From Bacteroidales bacterium Bact_19 (GTDB lineage Bacteria > Bacteroidota > Bacteroidia > Bacteroidales > ML635J-15), in assembly GCA_001603595.1 (NCBI GenBank), contig LUZK01000038.1, forward strand, positions 1 to 63,238: DNA of 63,238 nt, given 5' to 3'. Within the stretch, counting starts at the first letter, position 1, and each line of letters starts with the position of its first letter. The notes below the pieces were generated by a model. That model did no database searches and was not told where the DNA came from. It was given only the letters and a program-made list of their open reading frames with translations. Position numbers and translations under genes: made by a program. This document shows, one piece after another, positions 9,038-18,043 of the stretch.

Positions 9038-9937
9038 TTATCCAATTAAATTTCTCAAAGCAGAAGTAATATCCGGATAAAGAAATTTAAAATCTCCTTG
9101 GTGTAAAATACTTTTTATTTTTGTTCCTTTTGTTACTACATCGGCCATTTCTCCAAATATTAATTTTATGACAAAAGTTGGGATTTTTATTATAAGGCCT
9201 TTTCCAATAACTTTTTTTATTGAACGGGAATATTCAAGATTTGTAATTAATTGGGGAGCAACTGCATTTATTGTTTCATGTTCTTTATTATGTATTGAAT
9301 AAAGATAAATTCGTGCGAGGTCTTCGATATGTATCCAAGGATAATATTGTTTACCTGATGAAAATACAGGTATTGCTCCAAATTTTGCCAGGTCTAAAAT
9401 TTTCTTCAATGCCGGATCCTTTTTATCTTGGACTATGCCTGTACGAATTTTTACAACTCTTATTCCAATATCTTTAAATTTATCTGCTGCTTTTTCCCAT
9501 TCTTTGCATACTAATGCGGTAAAGTTATTCCCAGCTTGACTTTTTTCGTCGAAAATATCACCATCGAAAGAGAAAACGGGATAATATCCAACTGCTGAAG
9601 CCGAAATAAAAACTTCAGGCTTTTTCGCCAATTCTGAGATTTTATTATAAAGAAACTCTGCCGACTTTACTCTGCTCGCAATAATTTCTTTTTTACGGGA
9701 TTTTGTCCATCGTTTTTCGCCAATATTTGCACCGGCAAGGTGTATAACTACATCAATGTCTTTAAGAGCACCCTCTTCTATAAAATTGTTTTTGTAATCC
9801 CAAGTAAATAGTTTGTAATCAGATTTTTTATTCTTGTTGCGAGTTAAAATTCTGACCTCAAATGAATTTTCAGCCAGTAGTTTTGATAGTTTTGTACCTA
9901 CTAAACCCGTGCCCCCGGTGATTAAAATTTTTTTCAT
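9038..9937 (-). CDS. TIGR01777-type NAD-dependent epimerase/dehydratase family protein
   Basis: A 299-residue extended short-chain dehydrogenase-like protein. The Rossmann glycine motif is at the very start (MKKILITGGTGLVGTKL), with DVVIHLAGANIGEKRW, the SASAVGYYP active-site region and the C-terminal segment typical of the SDR39U1/YfcH group. An ATG six codons further upstream (9955) exists; I chose 9937 because the fold begins there immediately. The substrate is unknown for the family. It is divergently placed from the S15 hydrolase, 59 bp apart. Confidence 0.85.
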   Translation of the reverse strand: MKKILITGGTGLVGTKLSKLLAENSFEVRILTRNKNKKSDYKLFTWDYKNNFIEEGALKDIDVVIHLAGANIGEKRWTKSRKKEIIASRVKSAEFLYNKISELAKKPEVFISASAVGYYPVFSFDGDIFDEKSQAGNNFTALVCKEWEKAADKFKDIGIRVVKIRTGIVQDKKDPALKKILDLAKFGAIPVFSSGKQYYPWIHIEDLARIYLYSIHNKEHETINAVAPQLITNLEYSRSIKKVIGKGLIIKIPTFVIKLIFGEMADVVTKGTKIKSILHQGDFKFLYPDITSALRNLIG

Positions 9938-9972
9938 AGCAAAATTTTCTATCAAAGTTAACTTTTTCTGAG

Positions 9973-9980
9973 TAATTTTG
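9973..9980 (+). promoter_or_regulatory. Predicted -7 box for the secreted S15 hydrolase
   Basis: TAATTTTG fits the Bacteroidetes consensus TAnnTTTG and lies 16 bp before the ATG at 9997. No convincing TTG -33 element is apparent. Confidence 0.45.
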
Positions 9981-9996
9981 TTAAAAAACTTAATTC

Positions 9997-11886
9997 ATGA
10001 AAATAACAATTTCTGCATTATTTTGTTTTTTAACGGTTTCGGTACTGTTTTCTCAGCCACTTAATCCAATAAGTGTAAATATTCCTATGCGTGATGGCAA
10101 ATATCTTGCTGCAGATGTTTATTTACCTGATAATGAAATTGCTCGGCCGACAATTCTAATTCAAACTCCTTATAATAAGTTTTATTATCGCTTCAGTTTG
10201 CCACTTGGAATAGGAACGAACATATCGTCCAGCCCGTATAATTTTGTGATAGTTGATTGGCGTGGATTTTATGGAAGTGCCTCTGCAGCAGTGTCTCAAC
10301 CCGATAGAGGTAAAGATGGTTACGATGTAATTGATTGGATTGTTCAGCAGGAATGGTCTAATTCTAAGGTTGGAACCTGGGGACCATCGGCTCTCGGAAA
10401 AATTCAATATCAAACAGCCAAAGAGCAACATCCCGCACACATTTGCGCTGTACCATTAGTTGCAAGTCCCGAATTTTTATATCAAACCTACTATCCAAAT
10501 GGAGTCTACCGCAAAGAATATCTCGACCAACTCGATGCTCTTGGCTTTGGATTATCAGGGATTGTGCTAGCAAATCCTCATTACAATTTAACTTGGTATT
10601 ATGCTGAAAATTTTAATTTTTATCCTCAACAAATTAAAATACCAATGCTTTTAATTGGTGGTTGGTACGACCATAATATATTTGAAATGGTGAAATATTT
10701 TAACGATTTAAGAACTTTATCTGATCCGTCAGTTCGTAACAAGCATAAATTTCTTATTGGTCCTTGGGCTCACGGCGGTTTTGGAATGACACAGGTTGGA
10801 ACAGCTCAACAAGGCGAACTTTATTTTTATGAGGCTGCCGGTTACAGCGATTTAAAAGCCAGACAATTTTTGGATTATTATCTGCTTGATGCTGAAAATA
10901 ATTGGGAAGCAAATCCTGATTATTTGTATTTTCAGATGGGAGATATGCAATGGCTCGAATCTGATGTATGGCCTCCGCAGAATCTTGTTGAAAGAAAGTT
11001 TTACCTCAAACAAGGCGGAGAGTTAAGTAGTAATATATCTGTCGAGACAGCAAGTTTTTCGGAATATTTTTACGATCCGCGCGATCCATCTCCAACCATT
11101 GGCGGAGCCACATTACGTAATGATTTACTGCAAGGTCCTTATGATCAGGCTCCCATTGTTGAAAGCAGAAACGATATACTAATTTTTACTTCGGAGGTAC
11201 TTAGCACGCCAATAGTTCATAAAGGGAAGCCGCAGGTAAAACTATTTGTGTCGAGTGATAAACTTGATACTGATTTTTGTATTCGTCTTTGTGATGTTTA
11301 TCCCGATAATAGGAGTATGTTGTTGAATGATAATATTTTCAGAATGCGTTTCCGGAATGGTTTTACTATTAACGATACTGTTTTTATGAATCCAGGTGAA
11401 ATTTATGAAATTAATGTCTCATTGCCGGATCTGGCTCATACTTTTCTTCCCGGACATAGAATTCGTCTCGATATTACTTCTTCAAATTATCCGCGTTACG
11501 ACAATAATCTTAATAATGCTGGAACAATGTATGTAGCGGGAGATACTCTCGTTGCTCTGAATAAAATCTATCATCAAGCAGATAAGGCATCGTTCATCAA
11601 ATTTAGTGTTGATGAGAGTTCTGTCAAAATTCAAGAACAATTTAAAGTTTCAGAAAACCTTAATATTTATCCTAATCCGGCAAGCAACGGAGAGTTAGTT
11701 ACAATAAATTTAAATGAGTGTGTTAATGAAATTTCGGTAAAAACAATTTTCGGACAAGAGATTTTAAATATTTCTGCATTATCTCAGATTCAGTTAAATA
11801 CAGCAACATTAAAGCCGGGAATTTATATTGTGGAGGTAGAAACGGAAAATCAAAGAACAATTCGTTCTAAATTAATAGTTAGGTAA
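9997..11886 (+). CDS. Secreted CocE/NonD (peptidase S15-like) hydrolase with T9SS sorting domain
   Basis: A 629-residue exported alpha/beta hydrolase. A signal peptide (to about residue 20) leads into the S15/CocE core: PMRDGKYLAADVYLP, VDWRGFYGS and the nucleophile elbow GPSALG (Ser ~131). The acid and base are likely in GGWYDHNIFE and GPWAHGGFG. A beta-jelly-roll C-terminal domain follows (FYLKQGGELS ... FLPGHRIRLDITSSNYPR). The last ~75 residues (NIYPNPASNGE ... LKPGIYIVEVE) form a T9SS type A sorting domain, so it is exported across the outer membrane. Relatives are acyl-peptidases or ester/amide hydrolases (X-Pro dipeptidyl peptidase, cocaine esterase, glutaryl acylase); the substrate cannot be chosen. 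Confidence 0.88.
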   Translation: MKITISALFCFLTVSVLFSQPLNPISVNIPMRDGKYLAADVYLPDNEIARPTILIQTPYNKFYYRFSLPLGIGTNISSSPYNFVIVDWRGFYGSASAAVSQPDRGKDGYDVIDWIVQQEWSNSKVGTWGPSALGKIQYQTAKEQHPAHICAVPLVASPEFLYQTYYPNGVYRKEYLDQLDALGFGLSGIVLANPHYNLTWYYAENFNFYPQQIKIPMLLIGGWYDHNIFEMVKYFNDLRTLSDPSVRNKHKFLIGPWAHGGFGMTQVGTAQQGELYFYEAAGYSDLKARQFLDYYLLDAENNWEANPDYLYFQMGDMQWLESDVWPPQNLVERKFYLKQGGELSSNISVETASFSEYFYDPRDPSPTIGGATLRNDLLQGPYDQAPIVESRNDILIFTSEVLSTPIVHKGKPQVKLFVSSDKLDTDFCIRLCDVYPDNRSMLLNDNIFRMRFRNGFTINDTVFMNPGEIYEINVSLPDLAHTFLPGHRIRLDITSSNYPRYDNNLNNAGTMYVAGDTLVALNKIYHQADKASFIKFSVDESSVKIQEQFKVSENLNIYPNPASNGELVTINLNECVNEISVKTIFGQEILNISALSQIQLNTATLKPGIYIVEVETENQRTIRSKLIVR

Positions 11887-12036
11887 GTGCAATATTATGA
11901 AGTTAAATTACCCCAAATTTCAAGAGATTAAAAAAATCTGACATAAAAGAGCTAACTTGCAGCCGATGTACAAGAAGAAGCCTAATGCGTAAATGGTGAT
12001 TTTATCCCCACCCAAATTTTGGCTGAAATGCAAAAA

Positions 12037-12054
12037 GGCTTTCTCTCGAAAGCC
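12037..12054 (-). terminator. Hairpin with minus-strand T run, possibly terminator-like
   Basis: GGCTTTC / GAAAGCC form a perfect 7-bp stem around TCTC. On the minus strand it is followed by TTTTTG. No minus-strand gene is known just upstream, so it may instead be left over from the IS110-type insertion or serve the plus strand weakly. Confidence 0.3.
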
Positions 12055-12162
12055 ATTTGAAACATTCAATGATGAAACATTAGTTATCTCGCATAGAATA
12101 ATATTAGCAAAGATAATGCATTTCCTTGTACTTATTTGTTTAAACTTTTATATTTTAAAAAG

Positions 12163-12605
12163 ATGAAAAAATTTGACAAAATGCAAGTTGTTAATCCCTT
12201 TGCTGCAGGTATTGACGTAGGCTCACGTTCACATGTTGTCAATGGGTTACGATTAGCTCCAAATAATAAAATTACGGGAAGCAAAAAATAAGCAGTAGAA
12301 CTCCTAAAGTGAAAAACAATTTTGCATTAGCCTTAAGGAATGCCGCTAATACAATTGAAAACTCTAAAGATGGCTTTTTACTTATGTTTTTTAGAAGAAT
12401 TGTCTACAAAAAAGGTAGAGCCGCAGCAATAACTGCCACTGCAAGAAAGCTAGCAGTTATAATATGGAATATGATAATGAAAAAACAGAAATATACCCAC
12501 ATCAATTCCGAAGAATATAAAGAAAAAATGAAGGAGATTAAAACCAAACAAATACAAAAAATGATACGGAACTATAATATAGATTTAAACTCATTATCAG
12601 TATGT
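12163..12605 (+). pseudogene. Internally deleted IS110-family transposase
   Basis: The first ~26 codons (from ATG 12163) give NPFAAGIDVGSRSHVV, the first catalytic Asp segment of the IS110 DEDD domain. They run directly into GLRLAPNNKITGSK, a motif that in intact IS110 proteins lies in the C-terminal Tnp_20 domain. A frameshift near 12280-12290 then moves the frame, after which ISSRTPKVKNNFALALRNAANTIEN...YKKGRAAAITATARKLAVIIWNMI continues to the C terminus near 12605. Roughly 250 or more codons are therefore missing from the middle. With most of the catalytic core gone, the element is dead. IS110 ends lack inverted repeats, so its boundaries cannot be set. Confidence 0.8.
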
Positions 12606-12608
12606 TAG

Positions 12609-12787
12609 AAATTTAGTTAGATAGAATTAAGCATTAGTAATGATATGAATTAATACTTAGCTGTTTTAAAAATTGTGGTTTCAGCTTCGCTCAACAATCT
12701 TTAATATCCAGTAACTGCGTCATCAAAGTCTTCGATGATAAAACAAACATATTGATAAAACAATTGTGAATTTATTATTGTTAGGTG
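12609..12787. other. Non-coding stretch between the IS110 remnant and the repeat flank
   Basis: AT-rich sequence without an open frame, tRNA or strong hairpin. It may contain the distal end of the IS110 copy. I see nothing else in it. Confidence 0.4.
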
Positions 12788-12856
12788 TAATTAGTGTTTT
12801 TGATTTTTGTCACAAGTTCATGAACAACAAAACTTCATTTAACCCAAAATCTTTAC
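12788..12856 (-). repeat. Conserved distal flank of RGTT tract 1
   Basis: Read on the minus strand this begins GGTAAAGATTTTGGGTTAAA and continues to a block ending AACACTAATTA. It matches the sequence at 54636-54725 with a few substitutions and a gap of about 20 bp. The flank sits on the side of the tract away from the upstream gene at both loci. Its second half resembles a TGTGGTTCGTGAACTCATGGC-type dispersed element I recall from several environmental genomes, which I cannot verify here. Confidence 0.7.
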
Positions 12857-13011
<155 letters not shown>

Positions 13012-13013
<2 letters not shown>

Positions 13014-13669
13014 ATTCAACAACAGTAATCTTAATAATTTTTACATCTTCAACCGGTCTGTCTTTATCATTTGTTTCGACTCCGGCTATTTTGTCAATCA
13101 CATCGTATCCCTCAATGATTTCTCCAAAAACCGTATATTGAGCATCAAGATGAGGAGCCCCGCCAATTTCAACATAGGTATCTCTTTGTTCTTTAGTGAA
13201 TTTGGTATTCATTTGTTTTTCCATGCTATCGAGTTGCATGTCGGTAAATTTCTTACCGTGAACAATGTAAAACTGCGATCCTGAACTACGGCGTTGTGGA
13301 TTCATTTGATCGCCTGTACGGGCAGCTGCAAGAGCTCCTTTTTTGTGATAATATTTCGGAATTATTTCAGCCGGCAAAGTATATCCTGGGCCTCCATTGC
13401 CTAATTGTTTTGTTAAAGGAGCATTTTTTGATTCCGGATCTCCCTCCTTGAATCATAAATGTATTTATAACCCTGTGAAATAATAAACCTTCGTAAAATC
13501 CTGATTCTGCAAGTTTCACAAAATTGTCGCGATGGATTGGAGTTTCGTCGTAAAGTACGGCTACCATTGTTCCTTTGGAGGTTTCAATCTTTACTTTTAT
13601 TGATTGAGCATAAGCCGTAAATAAAAATAAACTCATAAATGCAAATAATAATCCCGTTTTCATAGTCAA
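13012..13669 (-). pseudogene. Secreted cyclophilin-type peptidyl-prolyl isomerase, frameshifted
   Basis: Two frames together encode a cyclophilin of about 218 residues. The first (from 13669) carries a signal peptide ([22 protein letters not shown]) and [27 protein letters not shown]...[12 protein letters not shown]. The second (to 13012) carries [26 protein letters not shown]...GSQFYIVHG and HLDAQYTVFGEIIEGYDVIDKI. They are joined by one extra G in a GGAGGG run (plus-strand C run 13442-13444). Dropping it restores [28 protein letters not shown], the normal sequence. All active-site segments are otherwise intact, so this is a very recent mutation, a programmed or phase-variable run, or a sequencing error. 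Confidence 0.88.
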
Positions 13670-13691
13670 TAAATTTTTGTTAATATTAAAT

Positions 13692-15518
13692 TTAAAAATA
13701 ATTCAAATAAATTAAAATACAGGCGGCAAGATACGAAGAATTTTCGATTTTTAAGTCTTTTGTTTCATCCATATATCGAGTTATATTCCCTTTAGAAAAA
13801 TTTGTAACAATATTTTCTTTTAAATCTGTAATGATTTGTTGGGCATCGTCGTTAAATCCATAAGAAATCAAACCTTTTATAAGGAATATAAAATATGCCG
13901 GATCATTAATTTTGTTGAGTTGTACATTTTTGTAATACCCATTCTGAATTTTTGGGCGAATATCGTTTTCTATTATTAGTCTGGCAATATCCCATGAGGC
14001 AAGTCCAGCCCAAAAAACATATCCGCAAGCTTCATCGGTGGTGTACCAGCTGCTGTCGGTGGAGTTGTAGTTATAATAGCGAAGGTCCTCCGGATTAAAA
14101 AATTTGTAATTAAAAGTGGTTACAATTTTCTTAATTTCTTCATCATATTTTTTTTCATTTTCACTGTCATGTAGAAATTTGTATAAGTTTTTCAAATTAT
14201 GTTTTTCGTTGAAAAGCATCGCATTAAGTTTAACGTTTTCCATACCTTCGTTGTCTTCACAATAACCATTAAAATCAAAATCCCTGTATGAATACCAATA
14301 TTGGTGTAATTTTTCAAGAATTTTTATAGTATTTTGAGCTATTTCGGGTTGAGGATTTATACTGAAGGCATTCCATACCGTCCAGGATGATAATGGATTT
14401 TGATAAATTTCAGTACTTATTTTATTTGTATCGCTTATGGGGATTAGTTTGTTAAGCGAGCCGTCGTCGTTTTGTTTTAAGATAACCGAAAGAATATTGT
14501 GCAATGAAAGTTTCGTGTCGTAAGCTACAAGTGCAGAACTTACAATCCATGATTCGTCAGTATTTATAAAATTACTTTTATTAATTCCGTCTTTAAAGCC
14601 AAAATGAGTAAATCCCGGTAAATTACTACGCATGTTAAACATGATTGTTTGAAATGCTTTTTGAGAAATTTTTTGATATTCTCTATTTTGATTGTTAAAG
14701 TTCCCCGAAATATAATTCCACCAGTCAGCATTCTTCTTAAAAAATGAATAGGGCTCATTCAATGCATTGTTTGTTATTTCGATGTCTTGCTGAGTATCGC
14801 CTATAAAATATTGCGAAATGGAGATTATAAGTTTAAGACTGTCATCGGGTGCAAGGTCTTGCATCATCCTGTATGATAATTCAAAATGAGAGTTACTGTA
14901 AGCAAAGTCAAGTTCCCCTTGAATTTTTACTCTTACAATCCATAAAACATTAGGAAAATCTTTAAGTTTTATCATCCAACCATCGGTAAATTTATCACCT
15001 AGGGCTATATCAGGAAAAATATTTCCTCCGACAGAAATGTTGAAACGTTTTTGTTTATCGGAAGTGTTTACTACATAAGTTTCAAGAATTGAGGTACGTG
15101 GGGTAACATACATAAGTTTACTCTCGAAATGGAATTCATCAAAAACATAACTCTGTAAAAGATGTGTGGGATATTGACTAATTTCGATTTCATTTGCGGA
15201 GGCTAAAAGGATTTCTCCTTGTCCGCCAACTGTTAATCCGGTTCTAAGCAACGAACGGCTTAACCATTTGTTTGTATAATAACAGAATGGTCCGCCATAA
15301 CTGCCAAGATCGTTTGTGTTGTGTACTTGTGGTAATGTATATCCGTGCCATAGACCTCTACCTGTACAAGTTGCCCCAAAGTCATCAGGATTTGAAGGAA
15401 AATAATTACATGGTATTTGATCGGGAGGATAATTAACGTTTATCTGTGCATATGTAAAGAATGAGAAAATAGAAAATAATATAAATAGGAATGTACTAAA
15501 AAATAATCTCGATATCAT
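13692..15518 (-). CDS. Exported GH63-like (alpha/alpha)6-barrel glycosidase
   Basis: A 608-residue protein with an N-terminal signal peptide (~24 residues ending TYAQ). An N-terminal beta-rich domain ([22 protein letters not shown] ... [33 protein letters not shown]) is followed by an alpha-helical barrel with [45 protein letters not shown] and [18 protein letters not shown]. The two-domain layout and acidic motifs resemble GH63 and related mannosyl-oligosaccharide glucosidase-like enzymes. Catalytic residues were not pinned down, so enzyme class is tentative. No T9SS tail is present, so a periplasmic location is likely. It is 22 bp from the cyclophilin, same strand. Confidence 0.6.
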   Translation of the reverse strand: MISRLFFSTFLFILFSIFSFFTYAQINVNYPPDQIPCNYFPSNPDDFGATCTGRGLWHGYTLPQVHNTNDLGSYGGPFCYYTNKWLSRSLLRTGLTVGGQGEILLASANEIEISQYPTHLLQSYVFDEFHFESKLMYVTPRTSILETYVVNTSDKQKRFNISVGGNIFPDIALGDKFTDGWMIKLKDFPNVLWIVRVKIQGELDFAYSNSHFELSYRMMQDLAPDDSLKLIISISQYFIGDTQQDIEITNNALNEPYSFFKKNADWWNYISGNFNNQNREYQKISQKAFQTIMFNMRSNLPGFTHFGFKDGINKSNFINTDESWIVSSALVAYDTKLSLHNILSVILKQNDDGSLNKLIPISDTNKISTEIYQNPLSSWTVWNAFSINPQPEIAQNTIKILEKLHQYWYSYRDFDFNGYCEDNEGMENVKLNAMLFNEKHNLKNLYKFLHDSENEKKYDEEIKKIVTTFNYKFFNPEDLRYYNYNSTDSSWYTTDEACGYVFWAGLASWDIARLIIENDIRPKIQNGYYKNVQLNKINDPAYFIFLIKGLISYGFNDDAQQIITDLKENIVTNFSKGNITRYMDETKDLKIENSSYLAACILIYLNYF

Positions 15519-15702
15519 AAAATAAATTTTCTGCTAAATTAACGAATATCTTTAATAAAAAGCATGCCGAAATTTAATTTGATTTATTGATTTTGAGTTA
15601 TAAGTTTTAATATTAGCATTAGACTTTTAAAATTTTGTTAAAAATGATTTTAATTATTTGAAAAATGGTTTAAAACATTCAAATTTGTGAAAAATACTAA
15701 AT

Positions 15703-16470
15703 ATGAGAGGAAAGAGAATTATTATAACAGGGGCGTCGTCCGGAATAGGTTATGAATTGTTAAAGCAATTGAGGAATGACAACAAGATTTTTGCTGTTTC
15801 GAGAAATATAGAAAAAATTGAAGAAAGTGAAAATGTTAAAGCATTTTCATGTGATGTTTCAGTAGCAGAGAATGTTGATCGTTTATTTGAGGAGGCTTTA
15901 GTTTTTTTAGGCAGAATTGATGTGTTTTTTGCAAATGCAGGCTTTGCATATTACGAAAAGATTGAAAATCCTGATTGGAAACATAACCTGAAGATTTTTG
16001 AAACAAATGTTTTATCAGTTTTATATTCATTGCAGAAATTAAAAGAAATTAAAAGGGGTTCAGAATTTACTTTTATCATTACTGCATCAGCGATGAGTTA
16101 TCTTGCTGTGCCAGGATATGCTTTGTATGCTTCAACAAAGTTTGCATTAAAAGGATTTGCAGATGCATACAGACATGAACTTGAAAAAGGACAAAATTTG
16201 TGTTTAGTTTATCCTGTTGCAACTTTAACAGAATTTTTTAATACAGCACATGCAAACGAAATTCCATGGCCACGTCAAACTGCCGATGTGGTGGCTAAAA
16301 AAATAATTAAAGCTGTTTCAAGAGGGAAAATTAATATTTATCCATGTTTTATATTCAGTATAGGCTTAATCTTAAACAAAATATTTCCAATTTTTAAATT
16401 ATATCATTTTATAGAAGGTAAAAAATACAAAAGAAAAATTGAAAATAATTTAAATTTATCTACAATATGA
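15703..16470 (+). CDS. Short-chain dehydrogenase/reductase
   Basis: A 255-residue classical SDR. It has the cofactor motif TGASSGIGYEL (~8-18), the NAG motif ANAGFAYYEK, the active-site Ser in IITASAMSYL and YALYASTKFAL with Tyr-x3-Lys. A longer C-terminal hydrophobic segment (FIFSIGLILNKIFPIF) suggests membrane association or a lipophilic substrate. It overlaps the next gene by 4 bp (ATGA), so the two probably act together on one substrate. Confidence 0.88.
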   Translation: MRGKRIIITGASSGIGYELLKQLRNDNKIFAVSRNIEKIEESENVKAFSCDVSVAENVDRLFEEALVFLGRIDVFFANAGFAYYEKIENPDWKHNLKIFETNVLSVLYSLQKLKEIKRGSEFTFIITASAMSYLAVPGYALYASTKFALKGFADAYRHELEKGQNLCLVYPVATLTEFFNTAHANEIPWPRQTADVVAKKIIKAVSRGKINIYPCFIFSIGLILNKIFPIFKLYHFIEGKKYKRKIENNLNLSTI

Positions 16471-17126
16471 CTCAAAACTATCCTGCTCCCTGGAATTTAA
16501 CCGGTAAAGGTTATATATTTATTTTAAAAAACAGAAAAAAGTTCTTTAGTAGAGATAATTTTACAGATGGATTTTTTAAGAATAAGTTTTGTGGCGGTTG
16601 GGGACTTATGATGCTGGTTGAATATTCCGAGTCTAATGCCGGACCATATAACGAATTATTGTTTATTCCAGGAAAATTCAAGTTTGGTAATCGAAAGAAA
16701 TATTCCATAACTAAAATTTATGTAAGCTCACCCAGCTCGGTGGAGTGGGGTCGTAAGAATTGGGCTATACCAAAGGAATTAGCAAATATATATTTTACAG
16801 AAGTAGGAGATAATATCGAAAATGTAAATGCTTCGATGAATGGAAAAAATTTCTTTTCAATTTTATTGAGAAAACTACACATTCCTTTTCCGGTGCATAC
16901 TTCTTTTTTTCCTGTTCCTCTAGTTCAAATTGAAAAGGAACATAAAAAATTATTTTACACAAAATTTAAAGGGAAAGGTGTGGGTTATCCTGTAATCGTA
17001 AAAGATATTGAAATACATTCAGATTATTTTCCTGAAATCAGTAAAAAACAAATTTTATTCGGGATTAAAGTTGAAAATTTTAAAATTACTTTTCCTCTTC
17101 CTATAATAGTAGAAATTCAACAATAA
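16467..17126 (+). CDS. Acetoacetate decarboxylase-like protein
   Basis: A 219-residue protein of the acetoacetate decarboxylase superfamily. It begins with the family pattern PAPWNLTGKGYIFIL and contains SNAGPYNELLFIPG, KIYVSSPSSVEWGRKNW and AIPKELA. The Lys of that last motif (~103) lines up with the Schiff-base lysine of acetoacetate decarboxylase (YPKK). Family members include decarboxylases and other Schiff-base enzymes, so the reaction is uncertain. Coupling by ATGA to an SDR points to a two-step conversion of a keto- or hydroxy-compound. It converges on the HAD gene with 2 bp between stops. Confidence 0.78.
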   Translation: MTQNYPAPWNLTGKGYIFILKNRKKFFSRDNFTDGFFKNKFCGGWGLMMLVEYSESNAGPYNELLFIPGKFKFGNRKKYSITKIYVSSPSSVEWGRKNWAIPKELANIYFTEVGDNIENVNASMNGKNFFSILLRKLHIPFPVHTSFFPVPLVQIEKEHKKLFYTKFKGKGVGYPVIVKDIEIHSDYFPEISKKQILFGIKVENFKITFPLPIIVEIQQ

Positions 17127-17128
17127 AA

Positions 17129-17569
17129 CTATTTGAATAAATTTTGCCAAAAGCCTTTTTTTCTATTAGTTTGATTATTAGGGTTGTTTTTGTTATTTTT
17201 TAAATATGGAGAATCGGGAATTAGAATTTCGCGAATTTTATACCATCCCGGAAAGCCTCCGACATTTCTATCATCAATGAAAACATCTGCATCAATTTTA
17301 CGGCTAATATATTTGTTAAATTCTTCGTCAGGAAAGCTAGCATTTACTGCCCAGAAGATAATTCCTTTCGAAAGGCAGTAATCAACAGCATTTTGAAGGT
17401 CAATTCCATCTCTTACCGTCCATAGGATAAGTCTGTGTCCTCTTTCTTGTAATTCTTTAAGCACCTCGAATGCTCCGGGTAATTCTTCACCAATTTCAGG
17501 ATAACAATGTTCGACTATTGTTCCGTCAAAATCTACAGCAATGGTTAAAGCTTTTTTTGCGAAATTCAT
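17129..17569 (-). CDS. Small HAD-superfamily hydrolase (BT0820-like)
   Basis: A 146-residue HAD protein with motif I VDFDGTIVEH (~12-21), motif II in LILWTVRDG and the acidic motif DADVFIDDRNVGG near the C terminus. It lacks a large cap domain, as in small Bacteroidetes HAD proteins annotated as putative phosphatases. The substrate is unknown. It follows the lipocalin-like gene by 2 bp and is probably co-transcribed with recF and that gene. Confidence 0.82.
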   Translation of the reverse strand: MNFAKKALTIAVDFDGTIVEHCYPEIGEELPGAFEVLKELQERGHRLILWTVRDGIDLQNAVDYCLSKGIIFWAVNASFPDEEFNKYISRKIDADVFIDDRNVGGFPGWYKIREILIPDSPYLKNNKNNPNNQTNRKKGFWQNLFK

Positions 17570-17571
17570 TG

Positions 17572-18009
17572 TTATTTTTTTACTTTATACATGTATGCTT
17601 TTGAATTGGTAGCTGTTGGGTCATCGGGAGCTAAAATAAGTCTATCGTTAGTTAAACTTATTATTAAGGTTTTTTCAACTTTTGTTTCACCATCAAGTTT
17701 AACCAAAACATATTTTCCGTCTGTTGAAATACTCCATGCTCCATGCTTTTCGCCTTCAATCCCTTTTTTGAAATATCTTTTATCTTTGGTAAATGTTACT
17801 TCTGTTTTTTCCATAATTTCAGGAAGTTTTTGTTTTATCATTTCCTGATACTGTGGTGCAAGATTATAATTTCCAAATTCTAAGGAGTCAAGTTTCCAAG
17901 TTCCAACAAGGTAATCAGAATATAGTTTTTTTACGTTTTGGGAAATTGTAATCTGCGTTGTCGAAACGATTAAAAACGCAAAAGTCAAAAATTTAATCAT
18001 TCTTTTCAT
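17572..18009 (-). CDS. Exported lipocalin-like domain protein
   Basis: A 145-residue exported protein: signal peptide (MIKFLTFAFLIVSTTQITIS), then LVGTWKLDSLEFG and alternating strands ending TNSKAYMYKVKK, which resemble the lipocalin-like/DUF4488-type proteins of Bacteroidetes. The start is ambiguous. The ATG at 18009 has a GGAGG only 3 bp ahead, while the ATG at 18000 (MIKFL) has that GGAGG at a better ~11 bp. An ATG at 18051 overlaps recF and would precede the signal peptide, so I rejected it. Function unknown. Confidence 0.65.
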   Translation of the reverse strand: MKRMIKFLTFAFLIVSTTQITISQNVKKLYSDYLVGTWKLDSLEFGNYNLAPQYQEMIKQKLPEIMEKTEVTFTKDKRYFKKGIEGEKHGAWSISTDGKYVLVKLDGETKVEKTLIISLTNDRLILAPDDPTATNSKAYMYKVKK

Positions 18010-18043
18010 ACCTCCAAATTTTGACTGTAAATATAAATATTTT

